A stretch of 64,000 nt of DNA from Chitinophaga parva (GCF_003071345.1 NZ_QCYK01000001.1:372001-436000), one strand, 5' to 3'. Shown: positions 43,161-52,042, counted from the stretch's first letter. A program made the numbers and translations. Notes: generated from the sequence alone by a model not told the origin.

Positions 43161-45224
43161 TTAGAAATTTTGAATGAAGGCTCCTTGCTCCGGAACCGAG
43201 AAGAAACGCAAAGTTAGCGCCTCACAGTCACTTTTCCACTTCCTGATTTTAGCCGGGCTGCACGATGCATCGAAAATAAAGCGGCCCGCATCAAAGTGCT
43301 GTAACAACTGCCTGATATCCACTTGCGGATCATGTGACAGCAAAATGTAATCCGTCTTACATTTTTTTACCGGCCATATGTCTGGCAGCGGGGCATTCAC
43401 GATCACCAGGCGGTGGCCGGCAAAAGAGACGAGTTGTGCCGGGGCCAGGTTTTGCTGCCCGGTAATCTGCAAAGGCAGCCGCGCAGGCAACAGGTATTGC
43501 TGCAAACCGCCGCCTTGTAGCAGGTCCGTATCGCCTGCAAAGGTTACGTGCCGGCCCTGCACCAGGTCTATGGCCGTGTGCCGGCGGATATTATACACCA
43601 CCATCAGCTGTTGCCGGCCCGCCTGCCATAGCCGGGCCACATGCAGCAGTGCTACCATGGCCACGCAAACCAGCGCCCAGCGGAATGCTTGCCGGTATTG
43701 CAGCAGCAGCCAGGTGGCCACTGCCAGCAGACCGGCATACAACAGCGCTACTTCCCACCCGCCCAGGTACAATCCATTACTTACCGCATAAGGCAGGTGG
43801 CCTATCCATTGCACCCAGGTGTTCATGGCGTATAGCAATCCATACAGCGCATAGCCTGTAGCCCGCGCCAGCAGCGGCACCCAGCCTACCGCCAGCAACA
43901 GGATGCATGCGTACATAGCCAGCTCTGACAAGGCAATGGCTACCAGGTTTGCCAGCAGGAAAAAATTAGGGAACTGGTGAAAGTAATAGATGCTTACCGG
44001 TACCGTAAGTACCTGCGCCGCCAAGGTAGCGGTGGTCATATTCCACGCAAAACGCCCTGCACGGGAATTGGGCACATACAGGCGGGCTATACCTCGCTGG
44101 AACAACATTAAGCTCAGCACCGCCAGGTAAGACAGCTGGAAACCCACGTCCAGCAGGAGCCTTGGCTGATAGCACAATAACAGGAAGGCCGATGCTGCCA
44201 GTAAATTATAACGGTTCGTATAGCGCTGCACTACCAGCCGCTCCACGGTGATGAAGGTGTACATCAACGTAGCCCTCAGTACAGACGCAGCACCACCGGT
44301 AAGCAACGCAAAGCCCCACAGCACGGCCAGCATCAGCGCAGCCTTCACGGCCCTGGACCAACGCTTTTCCGGCAATGCCTGCAACAGCCAAAGCAGCGCT
44401 TCATAAAGCAACAACAAATGCATACCTGATATAGCAATGATATGCACCACGCCCGCTTGCGTGTAGTCCTGTACCAGCAGCTTGTCCAGGTCATCCTTGT
44501 ACCCGATGAGCAGCGCTTCCGCGAGGCCAGCCTCGCGTGGGGATGGCACATAGCGCTGGAATGTGCGCACACAGTACTGGCGGCAGGCCGCCAGGATGCG
44601 CTGCCACAGCGGCATTGGCGTTCTGCCCACCACCCATGTATGCGCAGGCGTGAGCCACACCTGGTGGAAAATATGCTGCCCGGCCATGTAGCCGGCTATA
44701 TCAAAAGCACCGGGATTACCACTGTTTTGTATGCGCTGTAAACTGTCTGTGCACACCAGCCTGTCGCCAGGATGCAGGCTGGCAGCGGGTTTGGCATATA
44801 GTTGCACTTCCCCGCAGGCCGGCTGCCAGCCTTGCGTGGTGTACTGCGCCACCACGCGGGCCGTGGTACGGAAACCATAGGGCCTTTGCTGCACCGGTGC
44901 ATCTATCACAAGTTGCAAAGGCGCGGGTGCATTGCGCCCAAACCAACCTGCATTGTTCCGCACATCATTGCGCCACGCTACATACGATGCCGTTTGTATT
45001 ACCAGCACGAATAAAAACAGGCCTTGCAGGGGCGCCAGGAAATACTGTCTTGATAAAGGAAGATAGCGGAAGCCCAGGAGCAGCGCACAAAGCAACACCG
45101 CCGTAAACACCTGGTAGCCGTGCATTCCGGGGAAATGCCATTGCCACAGCAGGCCCAGTATCCAGGGCAGCAGCAGGCGCACAAAAGGCGCTTTCTTGCA
45201 GAACGTAGTTACAAACAATTGCAC
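43161..45224 (-). CDS. comEC: ComEC/Rec2-family DNA uptake channel protein
   Basis: About 687 aa if started at GTG 45224; the frame runs open to 45305 but that end lies on the carB terminator T-run, so the longer start is not credible. N-terminal TM helices (about 15-75), an OB-like DUF4131 region, then the competence domain (about 220-500) with LLIGYKDDLDKLL, GVVHIIAISGMHLLLLY and PRLLLDVGFQLSYLAVLSLML. The C-terminal part is the position of the metallo-beta-lactamase-like nuclease domain of other ComEC proteins, but here the HxHxDH motif is absent (YILLSHDPQVDI). It therefore probably forms the channel without nuclease activity. Start uncertain. Confidence 0.88.
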   Translation of the reverse strand: MQLFVTTFCKKAPFVRLLLPWILGLLWQWHFPGMHGYQVFTAVLLCALLLGFRYLPLSRQYFLAPLQGLFLFVLVIQTASYVAWRNDVRNNAGWFGRNAPAPLQLVIDAPVQQRPYGFRTTARVVAQYTTQGWQPACGEVQLYAKPAASLHPGDRLVCTDSLQRIQNSGNPGAFDIAGYMAGQHIFHQVWLTPAHTWVVGRTPMPLWQRILAACRQYCVRTFQRYVPSPREAGLAEALLIGYKDDLDKLLVQDYTQAGVVHIIAISGMHLLLLYEALLWLLQALPEKRWSRAVKAALMLAVLWGFALLTGGAASVLRATLMYTFITVERLVVQRYTNRYNLLAASAFLLLCYQPRLLLDVGFQLSYLAVLSLMLFQRGIARLYVPNSRAGRFAWNMTTATLAAQVLTVPVSIYYFHQFPNFFLLANLVAIALSELAMYACILLLAVGWVPLLARATGYALYGLLYAMNTWVQWIGHLPYAVSNGLYLGGWEVALLYAGLLAVATWLLLQYRQAFRWALVCVAMVALLHVARLWQAGRQQLMVVYNIRRHTAIDLVQGRHVTFAGDTDLLQGGGLQQYLLPARLPLQITGQQNLAPAQLVSFAGHRLVIVNAPLPDIWPVKKCKTDYILLSHDPQVDIRQLLQHFDAGRFIFDASCSPAKIRKWKSDCEALTLRFFSVPEQGAFIQNF

Positions 45225-45303
45225 GGGACAAACAATTTTTAGCTGAGGTCCTGCAATGTAATTTTTATCCCCCCGGCAATGGTTAATGCATTCGTTAACG
45301 GGC

Positions 45304-45339
45304 AAAAAAAAGCGGCGCCATTTTCATAGCGCCGCTGTG
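45304..45339 (-). terminator. Terminator of carB
   Basis: AGCGGCGC (45311-45318) and GCGCCGCT (45329-45336) form an 8-bp GC stem. On minus it is followed by a run of eight T (45311-45304), which also argues against a comEC start at 45305. Confidence 0.8.
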
Positions 45340-45343
45340 TAAT

Positions 45344-48160
45344 TTATTTGCTGAGATACATGCTCTTCTCTTTGTAGAGGGTTCTGAAGTAAGGATCTCT
45401 CAGGTCCTTGATAAAGCGGATGGCTTCACCGGTTGACTTCATTTCGGGGCCCAGTTCCTTGTTCACACCGGGGAACTTATTGAAGGAGAACACCGGTTCC
45501 TTGATGGCAAAGCCTTTCAGTTTCTTCTCGATCTTAAAGTCCTTCAGCGTGTGGGTGCCCATCATGATCTTGGTGGCAATGTTCAGGTAAGGCACCTGGT
45601 AAGCCTTGGCGATGAAGGGCGTGGTGCGGGAGGCACGCGGATTGGCTTCGATCACGCTTACTTTGCCGCTCTTAATGGCAAACTGTATGTTGATGAGGCC
45701 TTTGATATTCAGTGCGCGGGCAATCTTTTCTGCATACACTTCCATGGTGGTTACTTCCATGGGGCTCAGGTTAAAGGCAGGCAGCACGGCGTTACTGTCG
45801 CCACTGTGGATGCCGGCGGGCTCAATATGTTCCATCACCCCCATCACGTGGAAGTTCTCCCCGTCAAAGATCGCGTCTATCTCGGCCTCCTGGCAGCGGT
45901 CCAGGAAGTGGTCAATCAGTATCTTATTGCCGGGCAGGTGCTTCAGCAGGCTGAGTACAGAGTTCTCCAGTTCTTCTTCGTTGATCACGATGCGCATGCG
46001 CTGGCCACCCAGTACGTAAGAGGGGCGCACCAGCACGGGGTAACCTACTTCCTTGGCCACTTCAATGGCTTCGTCCGTGGTGTAGGCAGTACCGTATTGC
46101 GGGTAGGGAATGTCCAGTGCTTTCAGCAGGTCGGAGAAGCGGCCACGGTCTTCGGCAATGTCCATGCTGTCAAAGCTGGTGCCGATGATCCTGACGCCTT
46201 TTTCCTCCAGGCGGCGGGCCAGTTTCAGCGCGGTTTGCCCGCCCAGCTGTACGATCACGCCTTCCGGTTTTTCCAGTTCAATGATCTCCCAGAGGTTTTC
46301 CCAGAACACGGGCTCAAAGTAGAGCTTATCCGCCATGTCAAAGTCGGTGGATACGGTCTCGGGGTTACAGTTTACCATGATGGCTTCAAAACCGCACTCC
46401 TGGATGGCCTGCAGGCCGTGGGTGCAGCAGTAGTCGAACTCAATACCCTGGCCAATCCTGTTAGGTCCGGAACCCAGCACGATGATCTTTTTCTTGTCGG
46501 AGCGGATGCTTTCGTTCTCGGTATCGAAGGTGGAGTAGAAGTAAGGTGTTTTAGCCTGGAATTCTGCGGAGCAGGTATCTACCATTTTGTAAGTGCGGGT
46601 AATGCCCAGCGCCTTCCGCTTTTCGTATACCTCGTCTTCTTCACAGTTGCCAAAAATGAGGGCCAGCTGTGCATCGGAGAAGCCCATGTGTTTGGCTTCC
46701 TTCAGCATTTCATCCGGCACGGAGGCCAGGTCATGTTCACCCAGCTGTTTTTCCAACAGTACAATGTCATTGATCTGGTGCAGGAACCAGCGGTCAATGA
46801 AGGTTTGCTGGTAGATGTGCTTCACGGACATTCCCTGCATGAGGGCGTCCTTGATGCGGAAAACGCGGTCCCAGGTGGGCGTTTTCAGGCGCTCGGAAAG
46901 CTGCTCGGTGGTGAGCAGGGACTTACCGTAGTAGCCCAGGCCCACTGCATCGTTTTCCAGGCTCTGGCAGGCCTTCTGCAGGGCCTCGGGGAAAGTGCGG
47001 CCGATGGCCATTACTTCACCTACAGACTTCATCTGCAGGCCCAGGGTCTGGTCTGCACCTTTAAATTTATCGAAGTTCCAGCGCGGCATTTTTACGATCA
47101 CGTAATCCAGCGCAGGCTCAAAGTAAGCGGAAGTGGTCTGGGTGATCTGGTTCTTCAGTTCATCCAGGGTGTAGCCGATGGCCAGTTTAGCGGCAATCTT
47201 GGCGATGGGGTAACCCGTGGCTTTGGAGGCCAGGGCGGAAGAGCGGCTCACGCGGGGATTGATCTCGATGGCGATCAGCTCTTCGGTCTCAGGATTGAGG
47301 GCAAACTGCACGTTACAGCCGCCGGCAAAGTTGCCCAGGTCGCGCATCATGCGGATGGCCTGGTTACGCATTTCCTGGAAAGCGGTATCGCTCAGGGTCA
47401 TGGCCGGGGCCACGGTAATGGAGTCGCCGGTGTGCACGCCCATGGGGTCAAAGTTCTCCACGGTACAGATGATCACCACGTTGTTATTCTTATCGCGCAG
47501 CAGTTCCAGTTCAAATTCTTTCCAACCCAGTACGGCTTTTTCTACCAGTACTTCATGGATGGGGGATGCCTGCAGGCCGCGGTTCAGGGCCTCGTCCAGG
47601 TCTTTCTGTGCGTGTACAAAACCGCCGCCGGTACCACCCAGGGTAAAGCTGGGGCGGATCACGAGCGGGAACCCAATTTCCTGGGCAAATTCTTTACCCT
47701 CAAGGAAGGAGTTGGCTGTTTTTGCAGTAGCTACCGGGATGCCCATTTCTATCATCCACTGGCGAAACAGTTCGCGGTCTTCTGCTTTGTTGATGGCTTT
47801 AATGTCTACCCCGATCAGCTGCACATTGTATTTTTCCCAAATGCCCAACTCGTCTGCTTCTTTACAGAGATTGAGGGCTGTCTGGCCGCCCATGGTAGGC
47901 AACACTGCATCTATCTGGTTTTCTTCCAGGATCTGTTCGATGCTTTCCACCGTGAGTGGCAGCAGGTATACCCTGTCTGCCATCATCGGGTCTGTCATAA
48001 TAGTTGCGGGGTTGGAATTGATCAGGATCACTTTTACGCCTTCTTCGCGAAGGGAGCGGGCCGCCTGGGATCCGGAATAGTCAAATTCACAAGCCTGGCC
48101 AATTACGATAGGTCCAGAACCAATGATAAGCACAGATTTAACAGATGAGTCTTTAGGCAT
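45344..48160 (-). CDS. carB: Carbamoyl-phosphate synthase large subunit without the MGS domain
   Basis: 938 aa from ATG 48160 (MPKDSSVKSVLIIGSGPIVI). It makes carbamoyl phosphate for pyrimidines and arginine. Two ATP-grasp halves are present: the carboxyphosphate half (about 1-400; FDYSGSQAARSLREEGVKVILINSN, ARPSFTLGG-type loop) and the carbamate half (about 550-936; KKIIVLGSGPNRIGQGIEFDYCC, PVLVRPSYVLGGQRM). E. coli CarB is about 1073 residues because of a C-terminal allosteric MGS-like domain that binds UMP/ornithine; this protein ends right after the second ATP-grasp half. The frame upstream of 48160 is unlikely as coding. carA is not in the window. Confidence 0.95.
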   Translation of the reverse strand: MPKDSSVKSVLIIGSGPIVIGQACEFDYSGSQAARSLREEGVKVILINSNPATIMTDPMMADRVYLLPLTVESIEQILEENQIDAVLPTMGGQTALNLCKEADELGIWEKYNVQLIGVDIKAINKAEDRELFRQWMIEMGIPVATAKTANSFLEGKEFAQEIGFPLVIRPSFTLGGTGGGFVHAQKDLDEALNRGLQASPIHEVLVEKAVLGWKEFELELLRDKNNNVVIICTVENFDPMGVHTGDSITVAPAMTLSDTAFQEMRNQAIRMMRDLGNFAGGCNVQFALNPETEELIAIEINPRVSRSSALASKATGYPIAKIAAKLAIGYTLDELKNQITQTTSAYFEPALDYVIVKMPRWNFDKFKGADQTLGLQMKSVGEVMAIGRTFPEALQKACQSLENDAVGLGYYGKSLLTTEQLSERLKTPTWDRVFRIKDALMQGMSVKHIYQQTFIDRWFLHQINDIVLLEKQLGEHDLASVPDEMLKEAKHMGFSDAQLALIFGNCEEDEVYEKRKALGITRTYKMVDTCSAEFQAKTPYFYSTFDTENESIRSDKKKIIVLGSGPNRIGQGIEFDYCCTHGLQAIQECGFEAIMVNCNPETVSTDFDMADKLYFEPVFWENLWEIIELEKPEGVIVQLGGQTALKLARRLEEKGVRIIGTSFDSMDIAEDRGRFSDLLKALDIPYPQYGTAYTTDEAIEVAKEVGYPVLVRPSYVLGGQRMRIVINEEELENSVLSLLKHLPGNKILIDHFLDRCQEAEIDAIFDGENFHVMGVMEHIEPAGIHSGDSNAVLPAFNLSPMEVTTMEVYAEKIARALNIKGLINIQFAIKSGKVSVIEANPRASRTTPFIAKAYQVPYLNIATKIMMGTHTLKDFKIEKKLKGFAIKEPVFSFNKFPGVNKELGPEMKSTGEAIRFIKDLRDPYFRTLYKEKSMYLSK

Positions 48161-48274
48161 TTTTAATATTGGTATTGAAAATGAAAAACTGCGATCTTCC
48201 TGCATCCTGCGGGGGAACAAAAAAATCGTGCAAAACTACGGGATATTCACCGGAATACCACATGAAATTTGAGT

Positions 48275-48309
48275 CTCAATCATATAAACATATTGTTTAT
48301 ACAATTGAG
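48275..48309. promoter_or_regulatory. 35-bp near-perfect palindrome upstream of carB
   Basis: CTCAAT-CA-TATAAACA-TAT-TGTTTATA-CA-ATTGAG. The 8-bp inner arms and 6-bp outer arms are perfect; only the CA/CA pair breaks symmetry. It lies 115 bases upstream of the carB ATG and about 370 before the gene at 48683. No repressor gene is adjacent. Confidence 0.5.
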
Positions 48310-48640
48310 TACTGATACACAAGCCCGCCTGGCAGCATGCCGGGATTTGGCGCTATTGGCCGCGCTTTCCCCGGCTGGTGCAGCCATTGGCTGCAGGCTA
48401 AAACGGCGCCGGTACGCGGGTGGATGGAACGCTTTGCGGTGCAGCGCGGTGAAATGGGCATTGTTATGCAACCGGCAGGTCACGAAGCCGTATGCCCCGG
48501 AGCTACCACCTGCACACCGCTATTTGTGCTGCACGTGCCCTCCCCCGGGTACCGTGGTGGCACCTGCAGGTGCGGTACGGACGTAGCACCGCGTGCTGCT
48601 TATTTCACATTAAATTTTTTTATAATTATACAAATATTTA
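48310..48640. other. Spacer between the carB palindrome and the 48683 gene
   Basis: A GC-rich stretch to about 48600 with short frames of odd composition on both strands, then an AT-rich segment carrying a TATGTTTG (48644-48651, TAnnTTTG match) that could promote the 48683 gene. No tRNA or clear gene seen. Confidence 0.35.
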
Positions 48641-48682
48641 TAATATGTTTGCGTTCACATTCATACCATTTAACCTCCTGCT

Positions 48683-49006
48683 ATGCATATGTTCTTTTTG
48701 ATCTGGGGCACCACCTCATTCACTACCAAACGCTATAGCTTTGCCGAATTGCAGATCGCCGACGAAACCGGCCTGCACTCCATTGAGCTGCGCCAGCGTG
48801 TAGCCCACGTGTTCTATATTCCCCTGTTCCCGATCAGCCAAACCTGGGTACTGGCCCGCCAGGGAGACAGCAACAAGTACCTGCCTAACCCGGACCTGGA
48901 ATCGCATATTGAGCAAATGGGCCTGCAAAAAGCAGCGCCCTGGTATTGCTTTGGTGGCCTCATCCTCATTGGTGTGGGTGTGTTGTTTGCCATGTTTGCC
49001 CGCTAA
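48683..49006 (+). CDS. Hypothetical membrane protein
   Basis: 107 aa from ATG 48683, or 105 from ATG 48689 (MFFLIWGTTSFTTKRYSF). There is a hydrophobic C-terminal TM helix (about 87-105, YCFGGLILIGVGVLFAMFA), so it is tail-anchored. The N-terminal part resembles the soluble region of small Bacteroidota membrane proteins, but without the CxxC zinc ribbon that I would expect from their relatives. No function can be assigned. Confidence 0.6.
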   Translation: MHMFFLIWGTTSFTTKRYSFAELQIADETGLHSIELRQRVAHVFYIPLFPISQTWVLARQGDSNKYLPNPDLESHIEQMGLQKAAPWYCFGGLILIGVGVLFAMFAR

Positions 49007-49110
49007 TCCTTTTACTACATTCCGCTATAAACATCCCTGCCGAAACCCCGGTTATAATTACCTATACCATTACGTATCACGCATTTCTTTGTGTTTAATG
49101 ATCCCCATGA

Positions 49111-49281
49111 AAAAATCCTGTTCCCCCGGAAGCAGCGATCTCGCATGGCGACACTACAGACCTGTGGTATCCGGCTGTTGCAGGCTCCACTTTCCAGGAC
49201 CTGCGCTGCGAAAACAACCAGCTTAACTGGTCACTTGGCGACCGTCACCTGTACTACGATGCCGCGCATAAAAACGGCTGA
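49111..49281 (+). pseudogene. Possible 3' gene fragment without start codon
   Basis: An open frame of 56 codons between TGA (49108) and TGA (49279-49281) has no ATG, but its product looks protein-like and well composed (DTTDLWYPAVAGSTFQDLRC, ENNQLNWSLGDRHLYYDAAH). It ends near a terminator. It may be the tail of a deleted gene; the other frames here look random. There is no homology evidence. Confidence 0.3.
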
Positions 49282-49313
49282 TCATTGTTCAAGGCCTTCC
49301 TTCATTAATTAAC

Positions 49314-49344
49314 AATAAAAAAGCCGGCAATAGAAATTGCCAGC
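49314..49344 (-). terminator. Terminator of the MFS gene
   Basis: GCCGGCAAT (49323-49331) pairs with ATTGCCAGC (49336-49344), 8 of 9 pairs; TTTTTTATTGTT follows on minus. It may also end plus-strand transcription. Confidence 0.7.
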
Positions 49345-49374
49345 TATATCATTTACTGAAACCTAAAAAAATCT

Positions 49375-50523
49375 TTATGTCTTAACCCTTGATGCCAGCA
49401 CCGTAATGCAGGCGCCCAGCAGGGCAATAATGATAAATGCAATCTGCAAGCCGTTGTACTTAGCCACAAAACCGATCAGGGGCGGGCCTATGAGAAACCC
49501 CATGTTACCGATGGTGCTTACCGTGGCCAGTGCCAGCCCGGTATGCAATTGGGTGGAGCGCCCGGCAGCACTATTGATCAGCGGCACGATGATGGATACC
49601 CCCGCTCCTACCAGCAAACAACCCAGGGTGGCCGTGATAAAATAAGGCAGGCAGATCACCATCAGGTACCCGCCGGCAGTGAGTATACCACAGGCCTGCA
49701 GGATCTGGGTGCGCCCAAAACGGGCGGTGAAAAAATCTGCTGCCAGCCTGGCTGCTGCACTGGCTCCTTTGAAGGCCACGTAACCCGCGCCATCCAGCAG
49801 GGCGGATACCAATACTACTTTCTTGAAATATACCCCGCTCCAGTCGTCCATCGTGCCTTCGCAGATGGCGGCGCAAAAGGCCATCAATCCCAGCATGAGC
49901 AACATTTTACCTGGCCAGGTAAAGCGGGTGCGGGTACGCCGGGCCACCACATCCTGCTGCATCACAAAGCGGCTTACCACCAGCAAAGTGAGTATATCCA
50001 TGACCGTTATACAGGCAAAGTGCCGGAAGGGCGACCACTCCAGTTTAGACATTCCCCAGCCGATAGCAGCACCGGCAAAACCTGCCAGGCTCCAGTATCC
50101 ATGAAAGGATGCCATCACCGGGCGGCCATATTCTGCTTCTACAGACACGGCCTGTGTATTCATGGCAATGTTGGTAATATTACTGGCGCAACCAAAGAGC
50201 ACCAGCGCTAACCCAAGCTGCCAGGGCGTTTGCGCCAATCCTATACTGCTCAGCACCACCGCGTAACACGCGGCTCCGCTGATCACACACACTTTGCTGC
50301 CATAGCGCGCCACCAGCCATCCCGCTACGGGGATGGATACCATGGCGCCAATGGGCAAGGCAAAGAGAATGCTGCCCAGCTGGGCTTCATCCAGCCTTAG
50401 CGACTGTTGCAATGCAGGGATGCGGGATGCCCAGCTGGCAAAGCACAGCCCCTGCAGAAAGAACAAGGCACTGACGGCAATTCTGGCTGCCCGCGCCGGC
50501 GTAGATGAAATGCTCCCGATCAA
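49375..50523 (-). CDS. MFS transporter (YbjJ/FucP-like)
   Basis: 382 aa from TTG 50523; no nearby ATG. Twelve TM helices are expected (LFFLQGLCFASWASRIPAL, then ILFALPIGAMVSIPVAGWLVARYGSK). The GWLVARYGSK loop is the family motif between TM2 and TM3. The WASRIPALQQSL start resembles E. coli YbjJ and sugar/fucose permeases. The substrate is unknown; a sugar is suggested by the DeoR-family regulator 56 bases upstream on the same strand, which is presumably its controller. Confidence 0.85.
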   Translation of the reverse strand: MIGSISSTPARAARIAVSALFFLQGLCFASWASRIPALQQSLRLDEAQLGSILFALPIGAMVSIPVAGWLVARYGSKVCVISGAACYAVVLSSIGLAQTPWQLGLALVLFGCASNITNIAMNTQAVSVEAEYGRPVMASFHGYWSLAGFAGAAIGWGMSKLEWSPFRHFACITVMDILTLLVVSRFVMQQDVVARRTRTRFTWPGKMLLMLGLMAFCAAICEGTMDDWSGVYFKKVVLVSALLDGAGYVAFKGASAAARLAADFFTARFGRTQILQACGILTAGGYLMVICLPYFITATLGCLLVGAGVSIIVPLINSAAGRSTQLHTGLALATVSTIGNMGFLIGPPLIGFVAKYNGLQIAFIIIALLGACITVLASRVKT

Positions 50524-50579
50524 AACGTTGTGATTTTTTCATTACGCCCACGCACAGGATCTTATGAGCCGTAATGCAC

Positions 50580-51326
50580 TTAGATAACTTCAATGCCCAG
50601 GTCCTTGTAAGGACGTGTCAGCGGGATATCCGGTTCATCGGTGATGATCATGTTCAGCGCACTGATGTCACACACTTTAAAGGTCTCAGCGGTACCCATC
50701 TTATCGGCAGTGGCCAGGGCTATCACCTTGTTGGAGGCGGTAACCATGCTGGCTTTCACTTCCGCTTCCTCCATGTCGGTACCGGTAACGCCGGCCTGCG
50801 GGTGCAGGCTGCAGATGCCCATAAAACAAATCTCTGCCCTCATACGTTGAAACTGGCGGATGGTATCCATACCGCCTGTCACCTGTGAGTTCTTAATGAC
50901 CCGGCCACCGGTAAGGATCACCTCTACGGAGGGATGGTCTACCAGTTGCAGGGCAATGGGGATGTTATTGGTAATGACGCGCAGGTGCAGGTTGGGCGGG
51001 AACATCTTTACCAGCATCAGGGTGGAGGTACCACCATCGAGGATCACCGTTTGCCCATCGTGCAGGAAAGATAACGCCTTTTGCGCCATGGTGCGTTTAT
51101 CTTCCTCATGGCGTACCGCGCGTTCTTTAAAAGAGTAGGGATTGGGGGAATGTGGGATGGCGCCGCCTCTTACTTTAATAAGGAGGCCGCTTTTTTCCAG
51201 TACTTCCAGATCACGGCGTACCGTATCTTCAGAAACGTGTAAGTCGTTACTAAGTTCGGCATGCAGGACCTTGTGGTCGGTCTGCAACTTCTTTAAAATG
51301 TAGTCTAACCGTTCTTCTTTCAGCAT
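50580..51326 (-). CDS. DeoR/GlpR-family transcriptional regulator
   Basis: 248 aa from ATG 51326 (MLKEERLDYILKKLQTD); the frame extends upstream to 51422 over promoter-like AT DNA and is not used. N-terminal HTH (about 18-55): VLHAELSNDLHVSEDTVRRDLEVLEKSG, the DeoR signature. C-terminal sugar-phosphate-binding domain (about 75-245): MAQKALSFLHDGQTVILDGGTSTL and ALATADKMGTAETFKVC. It is a sugar phosphate-responsive repressor. Upstream lie TTGC-rich repeats, candidate operators. Confidence 0.92.
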   Translation of the reverse strand: MLKEERLDYILKKLQTDHKVLHAELSNDLHVSEDTVRRDLEVLEKSGLLIKVRGGAIPHSPNPYSFKERAVRHEEDKRTMAQKALSFLHDGQTVILDGGTSTLMLVKMFPPNLHLRVITNNIPIALQLVDHPSVEVILTGGRVIKNSQVTGGMDTIRQFQRMRAEICFMGICSLHPQAGVTGTDMEEAEVKASMVTASNKVIALATADKMGTAETFKVCDISALNMIITDEPDIPLTRPYKDLGIEVI

Positions 51327-51342
51327 CTTGCGGTATTTGCCA

Positions 51343-51350
51343 CAAATATA
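51343..51350 (-). promoter_or_regulatory. -7 element of the DeoR gene
   Basis: TATATTTG on minus (51350 to 51343) matches the consensus, giving a leader of about 10-15 bases to ATG 51326. TTGC/GCAA motifs surround it. Confidence 0.45.
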
Positions 51351-51373
51351 TCGCAAAAAATCGCAAGAAAAAG

Positions 51374-51403
51374 TTGGCGGTTGCAAAAACTTGCGTATAT
51401 TTG
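51374..51403 (+). promoter_or_regulatory. Plus-strand promoter in the deoR upstream region
   Basis: TTG (51374-51376) and TATATTTG (51396-51403) are spaced 19 bases apart, the ideal Bacteroidota promoter. The -7 lies in TTGCG-TATAT-TTGCAA, an imperfect palindrome that may be an operator. It faces away from deoR, toward 51410-51590. Confidence 0.55.
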
Positions 51404-51409
51404 CAATGT

Positions 51410-51590
51410 AATTAGTCAACAACGCAATTCATTGCACGGTTGCTTTTCATAACGTGGAATTATAAATGGAGAAGATGCTGGCATTCTTACCGGCATGAAC
51501 GCAACTCCGATCAGCTATAGTTGCGAGAACAAAATTTAACTGTTGTTTAAAAACGGCGCTTCCTTAAAGGATGCGCCGTTTTTTTTGTGT
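51410..51590 (+). ncRNA. Short transcription unit with two overlapping tiny ORFs (sRNA or leader peptide candidate)
   Basis: A promoter (51374-51403) and a terminator (51553-51590) frame about 180 bases with no normal gene. Within it ATG GAG AAG starts a 10-codon frame (51465) whose TGA overlaps the ATG of a 14-codon frame (MNATPISYSCENKI, 51495-51539). The unit may make a small RNA, a regulatory leader peptide or a peptide; there is no downstream gene on this strand before 53107. Confidence 0.35.
51553..51590 (+). terminator. Terminator of the short transcription unit
   Basis: ACGGCGC and GCGCCGT flank a 13-base loop (about 51563-51589) and are followed by TTTTTTTTG. Confidence 0.75.
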
Positions 51591-52042
51591 GTTGCTTTTG
51601 CTAAATACGCCACAGTGGCTCATTTCGGAAAATATGTCTATGGGGAACGGCCTTCCCCTTGCGGGCCGTGTCAATTTTTTGCCCTGCTCTCCCTGTTTTT
51701 AGTTGCCTGTTTATGAACAAATTCCCCCCTATTCGGCGCCGTCACGCTGCGGTGTAATAAATATGATCCATCTCATGTTTTTTGCAACATCTTGCAACAT
51801 TGCTGGATTCCAAACTAAACATTGCAACATTTTGCGGCAGTTTTTTTTGCCGGCGCCGTAAAAATAATTGAAGGTATGGGCGTGTCGGGCATACCGGCCG
51901 GAGGTGGGAGGCCGGGTGCTCCCCTGGGGAAGCGCACAGGAGGGTTGCCCCTTTGTTAAAAATGGTGCATGTCAAAGATGAGCCGCTGCCACCGCGCGGA
52001 AGGCCGGGCCCGGTGGAGGCAACCACAGGCAAGCCCCCTTCT
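51591..52042. other. Spacer with a triple TTGCAACAT repeat
   Basis: Apart from the repeat (next entry) I see a GGGGAACGG...CCCC-type hairpin (about 51642-51669) and random frames. The plus-strand frames over 51742-52163 have atypical composition and are not annotated. Confidence 0.3.
51782..51830. repeat. Three TTGCAACAT direct repeats spaced 10 and 30 bases
   Basis: Copies at 51782-51790, 51792-51800 and 51822-51830. Start-to-start distances are 10 and 30 bases, one and three helical turns, so a protein could bind all three on one DNA face. The core TTGCAA also occurs in the deoR upstream region. Confidence 0.6.

Noticed and set aside
45551..48148. 865-codon open frame opposite carB, plus strand
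   Set aside because: Antisense shadow of a highly conserved gene; the product is rich in His/Gly/Phe without domain pattern.
48337..48738. 133-codon frame upstream of the 48683 gene
   Set aside because: Atypical residue content, extends across the promoter-like AT tract into the real gene in another frame.
51742..52032. 96-codon minus-strand frame upstream of the XRE gene end
   Set aside because: Runs through the TTGCAACAT repeats and low-complexity DNA; no protein-like pattern.
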